From Hypholoma sublateritium FD-334 SS-4 (taxonomy: Eukaryota; Basidiomycota; Agaricomycetes; Agaricales; Strophariaceae), in contig KN817622.1 in the NCBI GenBank assembly GCA_000827495.1, positions 1-64,000 on the forward strand: DNA of 64,000 nucleotides. The letters are read 5' to 3'. A program made the position numbers and the translations under genes. Position 1 is the stretch's first letter, and every line of letters begins with the position of its first letter. Below the pieces are notes generated by a model. The model saw only the letters and a list, made by a program, of their open reading frames with translations. It did not search any database and was not told the DNA's origin. Positions 9,920 to 21,766 of this stretch are shown here, in pieces.

Positions 9920-11812
9920 GATTAGCATATATTCCGCAGAATGATGATGATTATACTCCGTATTTGTCCGCGCAGAACAGGGAACGGCCTTTCGTCGGGG
10001 AAAAAGGTGTATCTGTAGAATTTGAAGTGTTTGGTAGATGCCTTGCACCAGGCAGAGGGGGCATCGGCGACTCAAACGCCGAATTATGATGGACGTAGGT
10101 CCAATATCACATTATACATTTCTCGAGCGATAGGGAACGTGGTGCGGGATCGGACGCGTCGGTGTCGATGAACGCGACCTGAGATGCGCAGTGGAATGCA
10201 CATCTGAATGCCGTTCCTCGCGCGGAGGCCCACCCAGAACACGACCATCACATCGCTGCGCTCACGCATCCAGTTGTTGTATAAATTGCCTTCGAAGTAA
10301 GAATCTACAGCGGGCAGTTCGACGAGACGACGAACAGAGAGGACATCGCGTGATACTCCCGCTACCTTCAGGTACTAGAGGGCGTTACAATGCACTCTCT
10401 TGCGACGTACATCTGCGATCAACACTGCATGGCCGTGCTGCTGATTTTCCGGATGCGTGCCCATTCCTGGCTGTCTTTTTTCTCTCCAATTACAGCTCCT
10501 AGACAACACCGTCTCTAGTACATTACTAAGTATCGCGATAATTATATATAAGCAGGGATTTACCGGTATTAATTACTTCTACCGCGATTTGGGCAATCCC
10601 GCTGGCAGGAAGCTGCCTCATTTAGATCGACGCGCCTCAGTTGAAAGCTGTAAGTAAACCGTACTGTGCATTTCCATCACCTTCAACGGTGATGATCACC
10701 TACACCACCAACCTGATCTGATGTTTGTACGACCTCGTTTGACAAGTCCGCACGCGATCTATTTGAAGGCCCGCCACGATATTTCCGGGACCTCAGATTG
10801 ACGCCATTACACGAATCGCCTGATCATTTTTTGAGAGCAGGTCTCTGCATGATATTTTGCTGATCGACGTCACCACNACCNCAGTGCTATAATCACATAG
10901 CGCGATCCGGCTGAAATCATCCAATGGAGATGACTTGAATCTTGTTAGGAGATTGCCCAGTCATTCCGTTGACAGTAGCATGGGGATTTTTGAGTATCAA
11001 AAAGAGATTATGTATTGAATNATTCTACCTCATAGAAATATTTCGTACTACAACTAAGAATGACTACAGGTCCGACACAAANGCCACAATGGCACGAGTA
11101 TACTATGCCTAACGCATGCGCGGTTCGTAGGACCATACCTAAGATACGTTCTCAGTACGAAGTTTGTCTGTCCNATGCTGTGTACACAAGTTCGGCGTCG
11201 AGCGAAGACTCACCATGGCAATCACGCATGCTTGTGTCTCCCGTGTACTCAGCTGTCTCAGTTACTCCAGAAATCAGAAATGTACATATCTAATGCATTG
11301 TTAATANTGGAAGTAGGCACATGAATGATGAAATGGGCAAACACACCTCTTNGAGAACAATAGTACAAGCCGTGTTAAGACAAGCAATGCNTGAATNCAC
11401 AAAGTCAGTATGTTTGTCAGGCAATAGTAAGTAAAGCAGAATGAATACCTCATGTAGGCGTGAGGAGGGATGCATACTTGAAATTGAAAAGTCTTGATCA
11501 GCAGCCGCAGGTGAGTTGGAGTTGACAAANNGCACCGGATACGTTATACTATCATACGTACTATACATTACCTTGGTCGAACTTGCAGTTTTTCTGGTGC
11601 ATCAAGATTTGAAATTGAGGAGGGAAAAAGGGGGAGAAAAATTCATGACTTACCAGAACTTGTGACATCTAAGACGTACAGTCAACTCGGGCTCGGATAA
11701 TGTCGAAGCAATAGCGGACTTGGCAAGACGAATGCTTGAGTTTTGTTGTCATCCCATCACAAAAGTACGTAGTAAATGGCATAGAGGTATCGTTCTGCGT
11801 TGAACATATGTC
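9920..11812. other. Intergenic / decayed repeat DNA
   Basis: No firm gene. A minus-strand open stretch from about 10370 to a TAA at 10084 (...NWMRERSDVMVVFWVGLRAR...) has protein-like composition but no start or splice context that I can defend. From 10877 to 11531 Ns are frequent. On the minus strand near 11480-11570 a stretch reading NSNSPAAADQ resembles the SNSNxAPQ region of the alpha-kinase N-terminus at 2780, so this may be a decayed relative of that gene. Confidence 0.3.
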
Positions 11813-12434
11813 TTTAAGTCAGAGTCTCATCGGAGAACGCGTGCAGGGGGTGGTGGTGGATGTAAGAAGGACAATGATGAGTGATTCGAAGTTCAAGTTA
11901 GCTTGAAGTTATCTCGAACAAGGAGCAAATACTTACAAATAACTTGCCACTCAGAAGTTGGTTGATTCACTCGTCATCAAATCCTCAGCTNCTCCAAAGG
12001 AGGCCAAGTCATAATCTTGGGAGGATGCTTTTTGAAAACTATCGTGACAAGCCGGGATCATAATATTTTTCTGGCGCTGTGTGTGATACTTCCCATTGAT
12101 GCCACAGAGGATCTCGCGTTGAGGCCCCGGATGATGCCGTCTGGACCTTATTACCTAAACATCTATGTCAGATATCTCTGATTGAATTTCGACATTACGA
12201 CTAAATCTCTCAGATGCACTTTGGCCGCGGCTCTGCGTGAGATTGAACCAGGTTGGTGGTGTAGCCGAGCAGTTTCAGGGGAGCACGCGGAACACCGCGG
12301 CCCGCCTCTTCAAGTTCCCACGGCCGCCCAAGCGCTGGCAACGGCGGTTCCTGCTGACGACGACCTGCCCAGCATCTCTGCCTCCCTGCCAAGCCCACCA
12401 CCCACCGCCCACAGCCTACCCGCCTGTCCTTACC

Positions 12435-13312
12435 ATGTCCTCCACTCCCTCCAAGCTCCTCCTCCTCGCCGCCGCCCTCGCCCTCGCCCTCGCTCTCGTC
12501 GCGCCCGGCGCCCGCGCGCAGGGCGATGGCGGCTTCGACACCATCGCGAACCTCCCGACGTGCGCCAAGCCGTGTGCGTCGGCCGCGGCGACGCTTGTCA
12601 ACTGCAGCTTGTACGTCGCCCCTCCCCGCCCCGCCCGTCGCGCTCGCTTGCTGACGCCCTCTTCTGCCTGGTAGGACGGACCTCGCGTGCCTGTGCGCCG
12701 CGCCCGGGTTCACGAACGCCGTCGAGGCGTGTGCGTTCGGGAACGGCGTGTGCCCGCGCGAGGACCTCGCCGCCGTGTCGTCCATCCTCGGCGGGCTCTG
12801 CACCGGCGGTGCGTCCCCCCTTTCTCCCCCCGTCCCACCCCGCCTCCGTGCTGACCTGACCACACCCCTCCCCCCATGCAGTGAACACGACGAGCAGCAG
12901 CGCCCCCGCGAGCTCCGCGACCGGCGGGAGCACCTCCTCCTCCGGCACGCCGAGCACGACCGCCTCGCGCTCCCCCACGGCCACCGGCTCCACCACCTCA
13001 TCTAGCACCGGCACCTCGCGCGCGAGCAGCACCTCCAGCACCCCCAGCACCTCGTCCGCGCCGACGACGACGACCGTCGCCGCCGCCGCGAGCACCCCGA
13101 GCGCTGCGACGCTGGCGGCGACGACGCTCGGCGCGGGCGCGGGGGCGATCAACTCGCTGACGAGCGCGACGTCGGACAGCAGCACCGTCGTCGTCGTCGC
13201 GACCGTCACCCTCCCGCAGACGTCCGCGCTCAGCGGCGCGCGCGCGCCGCGTGTGCCTGGAGTGCTTGCACCACTGGTCCTCGGTGTCGTTGGCTATGTC
13301 CTGGCGCTCTAG
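12435..13312 (+). CDS. CFEM-domain, probably GPI-anchored secreted protein (unit copy 1)
   Basis: Exons 12435-12610, 12675-12808 and 12882-13312 give 246 residues with clean phases. The N-terminus MSSTPSKLLLLAAALALALAL...ARA is a signal peptide. Residues of about 40-105 form a CFEM module with eight cysteines (CAKPC, VNC, ACLC, EAC, GVC, GLC). The Asp before ACLC (TDLACLC), the usual haem-iron ligand position in CFEM proteins, is present. A long Ser/Thr-rich stretch follows, then a hydrophobic C-terminus (VPGVLAPLVLGVVGYVLAL) typical of a GPI signal. CFEM proteins act at the cell wall in haem or iron capture, adhesion or host interaction (family knowledge). The role here is inferred. Confidence 0.85.
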
Positions 13313-15690
13313 TACTCTCTCGCCCACGTCATCCGCACCCGGCGCAAATCCCGTACAAAACCCGCTGTCATTTCTCCATACCCCGCACGCATACCCGCCC
13401 CACGTTCGCTCGCGCCCACCGTCGTTCCTCCGCCCACCCACCGCCTCTCCCGGCCGTGCCGCCTCTTCTAGGACTCTATTTATTCAATATTGGACGCATG
13501 CCCCCCTCGCCGTCGTCATTGTTATTTGTAACTTCCCCTCCGTACAGATGTGCTGTACGAACGGATGTAATGTTGACCATTCTTTTGATATGCGATAGAT
13601 CACGAAAACCAGATCTTCTTTTTTCCCCGGCGCCGCATCTTCTCGGGCGGCGCCACTCTGCCTCTGCTCGTTCATGGACGCATTCTCATAGCTTTTCGTG
13701 CGCATATACCTGCCCAGCTGCAGACTGCCGTGTGTATATCACAGTTTTTATATGCCCTCAAGGACCGCATTTTACCGTGACCGCGTAGGGCGGCGTTTGA
13801 CAGCGTTCGAACGTTCAGTATTCAGCGTGCAACGCTCAATGGGCCAGGTCGTTCCTCTCCGCATGAGACCGAGCCAAAAATAGCACTCGTCAAAATTCAG
13901 GATGTCATTGTCACTGCTCTCTGTCGACGGTTCGACAAAGCCAGCGTAAGCGCGCGTCTGCATCGGCTGCGCGTCCAGCCTTACACACGGTGCGCTGAGT
14001 ATAATAGATAGCGATACCTTGTTTTCTCTTTATTTGAAAAGCATATACTGATTCTTTACACAGCACAACCACCACCTACTAGTCTCCCACCGAACTGGCC
14101 GTGGCCTTCCACACTGATGCACCAGACGATCAACAGTCGACGTTGAACGACTGTTCGCAAGCCACGAACCATACTTCACGCCCAAGTCGCGATGCGAGCA
14201 TCAGATTCAGAGTCGCGCTGTCGCAGTCTGAATCGCTCGACGCCAGGGTCTCCCGGGTACGACCCCGTATCCGATTCAGCGCGCTGCGCGGACTGTCAAT
14301 GGGGGTGGGGCTGGGACAGATTCAGATGATGGGCCATTCACTGGGTGCCGCGGCTTACTTTTAGAGGGCCGCTCGTGCCCGGGTGTGTGTTTGAGTATGG
14401 TGGACGCTGCGAGGCGAGGACGCGTCGTCCCGCCCGGCTGCGAGGATGACGCATGTGCTATATGGACGGATGTAATCCTGACCATTTGTTGCCGGTGCAC
14501 CATCTCTGCCCCGTTTTTGTTTTCGACGCAGCCGGTCCTTCAGTGCGTCTGAATCTCTACTCGCTGGTCCGGAAGAGTGCTCGTCGTATTGGTGCTTGAG
14601 AATGTACAAAGATAGAATCATGATCATGTGATGATCGTCAATACTATATCCAAGCTGGCATCGAGGACCGCATTGCCTCGTCTTCACAGCACATCTCAGC
14701 CACATACTCGACGTGATTACATTTGAGGGACTTCCACGATGCCTGGTACGTGTAGCGTTGGCGGATTCCTCGCGGCAGGATTTTTGATTTGGCATTTGCC
14801 TTCCACCCTAAATTCGCACACGCCAATTCCCAAATTGGGACGGGTTCTCGTCGAATTGCTCAGCTCAATGCGCACTCAGTGCGTGTTGGCTGCAACCTTC
14901 CCCAAGACCAAATTTATTCAAGAATGGTTCAGGGTGGTACCTTATATCCTGAAAAGCCAATGTTTCTAACAAGTTATATCGTTCTGTGCTCACCGGCCAG
15001 AGTGAATTGACTTGGAATTGACATAAAGTGTAGTATGTCCTCGTGTCAAAAGTAAGTCAAAATAATGTACTTTACTATTTTTTTCAGACATAAAGTCTTA
15101 AGTAGAATCGATTATGTGACTTTTGAGGAGACCTCGGATCATTAAGAACGGCTTAAATCTACTGAAACTTGGCCACTGGCAGGGAGAAGATTTCGCGCGA
15201 TGCATATGCTAAAAATAGACACGAAGTTCGGACACAAAAAAAAAGTTAACTTGAAGATTTGAGAATGTCAAGTTGATGTTGGACACTTGATGTTTGTTTT
15301 AACACGAAAAATAGGTTTCTAGCAGAGATATTTCTCAATAAACTGTTATAGAAACTCACTTTATATTTTGGTAAAGCAAGTACTTCGGACTCCGGAGGCA
15401 CTCCTGTTTTTCAAAACTTTCGAGTACACTCTCTCTGAAAATAACTGTACTAACATAAGTTCAGCCCTTAGTTATAGAATATTTATGTTTATATCTCTAT
15501 CCCCGCTCCAAAAGCAATCCAATGGGCTCTCCAAGGCACTTGTTGCTCACCGTGAGAACCATTTCGGACAAAAGAATGGCCCAGAACGGACGGACGACGG
15601 GGGAAAATCGAAGTCATCTGGGAATTCCAGCCGCGATGAATCCGCGAACCTTATACGTGGCTGGTCAAGTGTTTTCCGCATCTTCTGCTT
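13313..15690. other. No gene recognised (unit copy 1)
   Basis: About 2.4 kb without a supportable gene. It contains a stretch (about 13630-13910) related to 18360-18640 in the same unit, with shared runs such as GCGCATATACCTGCCC and AAAAATAGCA, which may be duplicated 3'-flank DNA. The part near 15000-15350 is AT-rich. The same applies to 21767-24144 in copy 2. Confidence 0.4.
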
Positions 15691-15959
15691 ATATCACCTT
15701 GATATCACCCCCTTGAAAGCTGCGCCTATCGAGGTAGCTGCGTCAACACCGGCACATCTAGGTATGGTATCAGGAGCACAGGCAGAAGGCTTCCTTGCTG
15801 CTCTTGTGAGCTTCATGCAGCCGATAATGCACGCCTATGTCCCCGGATCTGGTGCGTAAACTCTGATTTCGGTTAGATTGTATTGATGTAACACTATCAT
15901 CTAGCTTCGATCCAGGACGCCTCCACAGTAGGTAAAGTATTTGATGCTTGAAAGAGAAA

Positions 15960-17963
15960 ATGATGTTGCACCTAACCCCGCTGAAAGATCGCTCTGGTGA
16001 AGACGGGAAAAGATATGGAAACGAGGGACAGATACTCCTTGCTGCTCTGCAAGATTTCATATCAGCGACTATGCGATTGAAAATTGCTAATAGTGAGAAG
16101 AAACCAGAGGATATTGGTGGTAAGTTGTGTCAACTCGGAGGTCAATCCGCGCTGCACAGCATGCACCACAGCTATTCCAGATGAACAGGACAAACCTGGA
16201 GAAAAGACCATTGAGATTATTGCAGATATCCCTAGACGTTGGTCGAATCCACGACACTGAAGAAGATCGTGCACTCACTGAAACTCGTAGAAATTCCCTG
16301 CCCTGAAATTCAGAATAAAATCATAGACGCTCTGCGCCCACGAATCTTCAACGAAATGCCGATTCGCGTGCTTGCGTTCGCATCGGCCGGCGAGTCGCTC
16401 GAGATCATCGACAGGGGGGAGATGTTCCGGCGTGTTCTCGCCAAAGTCTACACCAGCACCTCCACGCCCGCCTTCGACGCCGACTGGACGCACGCACAGC
16501 AGATGACGCTCTCGGACGAGCCCGAAATCTCGGACGCGGGGTACAGGGAGCAGAAGCACCTGCTTGTAGAGCTCGTGAGGCTGCACTCCCGCTACGCGAT
16601 TCTCTCGCACACCTGGATCCGCGACACACCCGGGGACATCGTCTTCCAAGACTGGGCAACGCGCGCTGCGAACCCGCGTGGGAATCGGAAGATCGACATG
16701 TTCTGCGCGGTCGCCGCGCGCGACTATGGCGTCGCATTCGGGTGGATGGACACGGTGTGCATCGATAAGACGAGCAGCAGCGAGCTCGACGAGGCGATCC
16801 GCTCGATGTACAAGTGGTACCGCGGCGCGCACGTGTGCATCGCGTACATGGCGGAGACGCGCGCGCTGGCGCGCATGCACCGCGACTCGTGGTTTTCCCG
16901 CGGCTGGACGCTGCAGGAGCTGCTTGCGCCTACGCACATCCGGTTCTATGACATGGACTGGGACGACTTCTTCACGGAGGGCGCCACGGCCCTGCGCGAC
17001 CTCCCGTTCTTCCCCGCCGCGCCGCTCACGGTGGCAGACATCCATCGCGAAATCCGCACGGCTACGTCAATCTCTGAATACGAGGTCTCGCTCTTCCGAC
17101 GCGGCGACACGGAGCGCATCGCGCTCTCGCGGCGCTTCCAGCTCGCGTCAAAGCGGCAAGTAACGCGGGAGGAAGACGGCGCGTACTCCCTCATGGGGCT
17201 GCTGGGCGTCGACCTCTCCGTTGCATACGGCGAAGGCGCCGCGCGCGCGTTCTTCCGCCTCGTGCGCGAGCTCCTCGCGACAAAGACGCACGTGCTCGAT
17301 CTCTTCAACCACGCGTATTGGGGCGCGCCGCAGAACCGCCTGCTCCCCGTGCGCATCCTGCAGTACTTCTACCGCACGCACCATTTCGACCCGTACACGC
17401 GTGACGGGCGCGCTGCGTCGCTCCTCGACCGCTGGCAGCCCCTCGAGCCCATCGTGCTCACGCACCTCGGCGTGCGTATTCCGCTGCTTTTGGCGCCCGC
17501 GCTGAAGCTGCCGGCCGATGCCGAGCGGTGTGAGTTCGTTCCCAAGGGTGAGTTCTACGCAAGTATTTCGCTTGACATATGGTCGGACACAGAAGGCACG
17601 GTCGTGTCATGCGACAATTACAACGTGCTAGATGCGCGCATATACGAGGATCGTCATCTCGAAGCACAGAGTGACTATATGCGTAGCACCATCACGCGAC
17701 AGAATATCACCTTCGGGATCATGAACTTTGGAATGGACGGCGACAACGTTCTGCTTCCACAAGAACAGCAGTGCTTCTCTGTTATGCTGGACTGTGGCTT
17801 AATCCCACCAGGGCATATTTACCCGTCTGATAACTCTAATATCCATATCGTACCCACACATGGTGCACCGATTTTTCAGTTCGGGTCTTCTAGGGGTACA
17901 TACAGAATCCCACGTGGCGAATTGGAAAGGCATGGCTTGCAGCTTGTTACCTTATTCCTGTAG
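15960..17963 (+). pseudogene. HET-domain (heterokaryon-incompatibility-type) gene with a 1-bp frameshift (unit copy 1)
   Basis: The HET domain is clear: RYAILSHTW, FGWMDTVCIDK, AIRSMYKWYRGAHVCIAYM and WFSRGWTLQELLAP, followed by SRRFQLASKRQVTREEDGAY and a long C-terminal part ending at 17963. HET proteins trigger cell death after fusion of unlike strains (family knowledge). An upstream exon (15957-16119, ending EKKPEDIGG) and a following exon from 16181 (after a 61-bp intron, GTAAGT...TTCCAG) read into ...DIPRRWS; then the frame breaks. One extra base near 16245 would give RRWS-x-STTLKK and continue the HET frame. The HET frame itself has no ATG before codon 16359 (MPIRVLAF), so a 534-residue protein starting there is the alternative. 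More N-terminal exons may lie at about 15700-15851 and 15905-15927, but the gap to the next piece is only 29 nt. Confidence 0.7.
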
Positions 17964-18172
17964 TTAAGGTTTCGATCGATAATTGTACTAATGCGACTCC
18001 AAGGTACGCAGGGTGGTACCATCTAGATGTCTGATGACCTATCCGTCACACAGAAATATCAGATGGGAGCCCCACCCTCAGCCGTTGCCCAAAAATCTAC
18101 TTAAAAATCCCCATCAACGATCCCCCGGTGCGCGCTATAAGTAATAGCGAATACTTCCACCACGCTCACACG

Positions 18173-18262
18173 GTGCGTCGGCGCGGGCAGCGCGACGGCT
18201 GCGCACAGCGTCGTGCACGACCGGAGGGCGGCGTAGCACCCGAGGACGACGGTGGGCGCCGC
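18173..18262 (-). pseudogene. Fragment of small cysteine-rich secreted protein (unit copy 1)
   Basis: The minus-strand reading AAPTVVLGCYAALRSC, then CAAVALPAPTH, matches the C-terminal half of the intact family members at 19436 and 30031 (PAxILACNxALGTC...CAxVALLAPTP). No first exon is found upstream. A truncated copy. Confidence 0.55.
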
Positions 18263-19435
18263 TTTACCCATCTCAACCTCACCCACTCGGCCGCGCCGCC
18301 TCTCGCACTGTGTGCACTGGACACTATCTATCGGACATCGCAAATCTTGAATTTTTTTTTATATACGGGTTTTTCAGCGACGCTGTTGTCCCCCGCCATC
18401 GTTCACGGACGCGCTCTCAGAGCTTTTCTTCCGCGTCCCGCGTCTTTTGCGCATATACCTGCCCATCTGCGCCTCCATCGTGTATGTATCATGGTTATAT
18501 TCGCCCTGAGTATCGTGTTTCCAGGTGCAGCACAGCTTTCGACGTTCAAACTCTCAGTCGCGCGCTCGCTCCTCTCCGCAACAGATCGAGCTAAAAATAG
18601 CATCTGTCAAATTCTGCATGTCAACAAACGAATGTTTGTCAATGCGGCGGCGCAAGCGCCCGTCGCGGGTGCGTCGGGTCCACGCGAGTGCAGCTCGTGG
18701 CACTCAGATATCCTTTGGTGTCAAGCCATACACAGATACTGATAATATACCGACAGACACTGAGACAATGCAAATCGACTCCATACTATTACGGTTGAAG
18801 TAGATGATCAAGTGTTGATCCACTGCGGATGAAATAATAGGCGAGCCATTCGCGGTGTCATGCATGTCAAGCTATACATAGTTGCGCAACGTTCGTGGTC
18901 ACCCGGACACGACAGACAAGAGAGATACGGTGCATACTTCAGGCGCAGCGGACTGATACGCTGCGAGGCGAGACGGTGGTGGCCCGTCACCGGTCGCCCC
19001 ATCTACCTACGCAGATGATGCCGTTGTACGCGCGATGAAGGCGGTCTGACGACCCGCACACATGTACATTACGAAGGGCGCGGCGTCTGCAGGGCGCACG
19101 GCCGCTCTTGGATCCGCTTACGAACAATTCAGCGCGCTCTGCGCGCATAGAGATCCGGCGGTGTTTCGCATGCGTGCAGGATTCCAGCAGCCGGTGCTGC
19201 TGCTGCTGCGCGCCCGGGCGCGTGGGGGATCGAAAAGAGATATCCGTATGATTCAGAATAGCTCAGTTCACAAAAACAATACCCAAAAGCAAAACAACAC
19301 CCCAAAACAGCACCCACGACCCAACACACCCCGCGCGTACAGCGCCGCCCCGTCAAAAATCTGCAGGAAAGCGTCCGTTAATGCTCCTTGCAGCGCGCAC
19401 TCGCAGTGGAAGACACACTACCTCCACACCACACC

Positions 19436-19762
19436 TCACGGCGTCGGCGCAAGCAGTGCTACGGTCGCGCACATAGTCGAGCACGTCCCGAGCGCGGCGT
19501 TGCACGCCAGGATGACGGCGGGCGTGGCGGGCGCGGCGATGACCGTGCCGAACGTGAAGCCTGCGGCGGCGTAGCACGCGACGGCGACGGTGTTACAACC
19601 TGGAAATGAATGGGGTTTAATTCGTATGTGACCCCGTCAGCAGAGGAGGGGCGGCAGGAGGGCCTCACCGGTCTGGCAGATCCCGTATGTGATGAGGCCG
19701 GCGTTGGCGCTGCCGATGCTGGCGAGTGCGACGGCGAGCGGGGCGAGGATGGAGAGGCGCAT
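19436..19762 (-). CDS. Small cysteine-rich secreted protein (unit copy 1)
   Basis: Exon 1 19669-19762 and exon 2 19436-19599, GTGAGG...CCAG intron of 69 bp, phase 1, 85 residues. Signal peptide MRLSILAPLAVALASIGSANA, then GLITYGICQTGCNTVAVACY, AAPATPAVILACNAALGTC and CATVALLAPTP at the C-terminus: a Cys pattern of ICxxxC, ACY, ACN, GTC, MC. The pattern resembles the loosely annotated 'zygote-specific protein'-like small secreted proteins of basidiomycetes; I use that only as a family hint. An intact paralogue lies at 30031, with decayed ones at 18173 and 31049. Probably acts outside the cell. Confidence 0.75.
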
Positions 19763-20180
19763 GCTTGGTCCTGTGTCTGTGTTGCTTTCGGTGGTGCGAC
19801 GGGGAGCGCAGAGTGCGATAGAGGATTCGAAAGGGACGGATTGGTGGGTTATATGCGATAGCGTGGAGCCGCGTGGAGGTGTGCAGGGGCGCTTCGACGG
19901 CCTGCTCTCATACACGTAGCTGAAAATTCAATTCACCGGTCCAGGCTCTGCTTTGGTGTATATTTGATCGAGGGCCCGTACTAGCGTGTAGTCCGCGTAG
20001 GCGCGGCTTGATGTGTAAACACGGCAGGCGCCCACAATAGCGCAAGGCAATCGGCGCATGGCACACAAATAGACGCGCATCATATCGTGCCGCGACCCCA
20101 GAGTCTGGTGGTGCTTAAATGAAAGACGGGCACCGGGCATGGACCGCAGCTTATCCGATGCATCCCCAGCTACAGTCGCA

Positions 20181-20234
20181 CCTGCCATAACCCATAGCAA
20201 TCCGTGGACGTCCCAGGCTATGGGTTATGGCAGG
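20181..20234. repeat. Hairpin-forming inverted repeat
   Basis: Perfect 17-bp arms CCTGCCATAACCCATAG (20181-20197) and its complement (20218-20234) with a 20-nt loop. It lies 32 bp before the tandem junction. The other copy is at 28635-28688. Confidence 0.75.
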
Positions 20235-20888
20235 ATATGGGGTAGGTCAGGCGCACTAAAAATAGNTTTAAGTCAGAGTCTCATCGGAGAACGCGTGCAG
20301 GGGGTGGTGGTGGATGTAAGAAGGACAATGATGAGTGATTCGAAGTTCAAGTTAGCTTGAAGTTATCTCGAACAAGGAGCAAATACTTACAAATAACTTG
20401 CCACTCAGAAGTTGGTTGATTCACTCGTCATCAAATCCTCAGCTNCTCCAAAGGAGGCCAAGTCATAATCTTGGGAGGATGCTTTTTGAAAACTATCGTG
20501 ACAAGCCGGGATCATAATATTTTTCTGGCGCTGTGTGTGATACTTCCCATTGATGCCACAGAGGATCTCGCGTTGAGGCCCCGGATGATGCCGTCTGGAC
20601 CTTATTACCTAAACATCTATGTCAGATATCTCTGATTGAATTTCGACATTACGACTAAATCTCTCAGATGCACTTTGGCCGCGGCTCTGCGTGAGATTGA
20701 ACCAGGTTGGTGGTGTAGCCGAGCAGTTTCAGGGGAGCACGCGGAACACCGCGGCCCGCCTCTTCAAGTTCCCACGGCCGCCCAAGCGCTGGCAACGGCG
20801 GTTCCTGCTGACGACGACCTGCCCAGCATCTCTGCCTCCCTGCCAAGCCCACCACCCACCGCCCACAGCCTACCCGCCTGTCCTTACC

Positions 20889-21766
20889 ATGTCCTCCACT
20901 CCCTCCAAGCTCCTCCTCCTCGCCGCCGCCCTCGCCCTCGCCCTCGCTCTCGTCGCGCCCGGCGCCCGCGCGCAGGGCGATGGCGGCTTCGACACCATCG
21001 CGAACCTCCCGACGTGCGCCAAGCCGTGTGCGTCGGCCGCGGCGACGCTTGTCAACTGCAGCTTGTACGTCGCCCCTCCCCGCCCCGCCCGTCGCGCTCG
21101 CTTGCTGACGCCCTCTTCTGCCTGGTAGGACGGACCTCGCGTGCCTGTGCGCCGCGCCCGGGTTCACGAACGCCGTCGAGGCGTGTGCGTTCGGGAACGG
21201 CGTGTGCCCGCGCGAGGACCTCGCCGCCGTGTCGTCCATCCTCGGCGGGCTCTGCACCGGCGGTGCGTCCCCCCTTTCTCCCCCCGTCCCACCCCGCCTC
21301 CGTGCTGACCTGACCACACCCCTCCCCCCATGCAGTGAACACGACGAGCAGCAGCGCCCCCGCGAGCTCCGCGACCGGCGGGAGCACCTCCTCCTCCGGC
21401 ACGCCGAGCACGACCGCCTCGCGCTCCCCCACGGCCACCGGCTCCACCACCTCATCTAGCACCGGCACCTCGCGCGCGAGCAGCACCTCCAGCACCCCCA
21501 GCACCTCGTCCGCGCCGACGACGACGACCGTCGCCGCCGCCGCGAGCACCCCGAGCGCTGCGACGCTGGCGGCGACGACGCTCGGCGCGGGCGCGGGGGC
21601 GATCAACTCGCTGACGAGCGCGACGTCGGACAGCAGCACCGTCGTCGTCGTCGCGACCGTCACCCTCCCGCAGACGTCCGCGCTCAGCGGCGCGCGCGCG
21701 CCGCGTGTGCCTGGAGTGCTTGCACCACTGGTCCTCGGTGTCGTTGGCTATGTCCTGGCGCTCTAG
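20889..21766 (+). CDS. CFEM-domain, probably GPI-anchored secreted protein (unit copy 2)
   Basis: Identical to the gene at 12435. Exons 20889-21064, 21129-21262 and 21336-21766, 246 residues with signal peptide, eight-cysteine CFEM module with the haem-position Asp, Ser/Thr-rich stalk and GPI-type C-terminus. If the tandem duplication is an assembly artefact, this is the same gene counted twice. Confidence 0.8.

Larger units (their letters stand above)
11813..20266. repeat. 8,454-bp tandem unit, copy 1
   Basis: Direct tandem duplicate of 20267-28719, with a constant offset of 8,454. Every open frame compared between the copies is identical. The only differences noticed involve Ns: position 20266 at the junction, and 20199 (A) against 28653 (N). 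An N at 11991 recurs at 20445. Confidence 0.95.

Noticed and set aside
12210..13441. Several long frames on both strands over the CFEM gene (up to 263 codons), repeated at +8454
   Set aside because: Arg-, Ala- and Gly-rich shadows of the spliced CFEM gene. Only the three-exon model gives a signal peptide and a cysteine domain.
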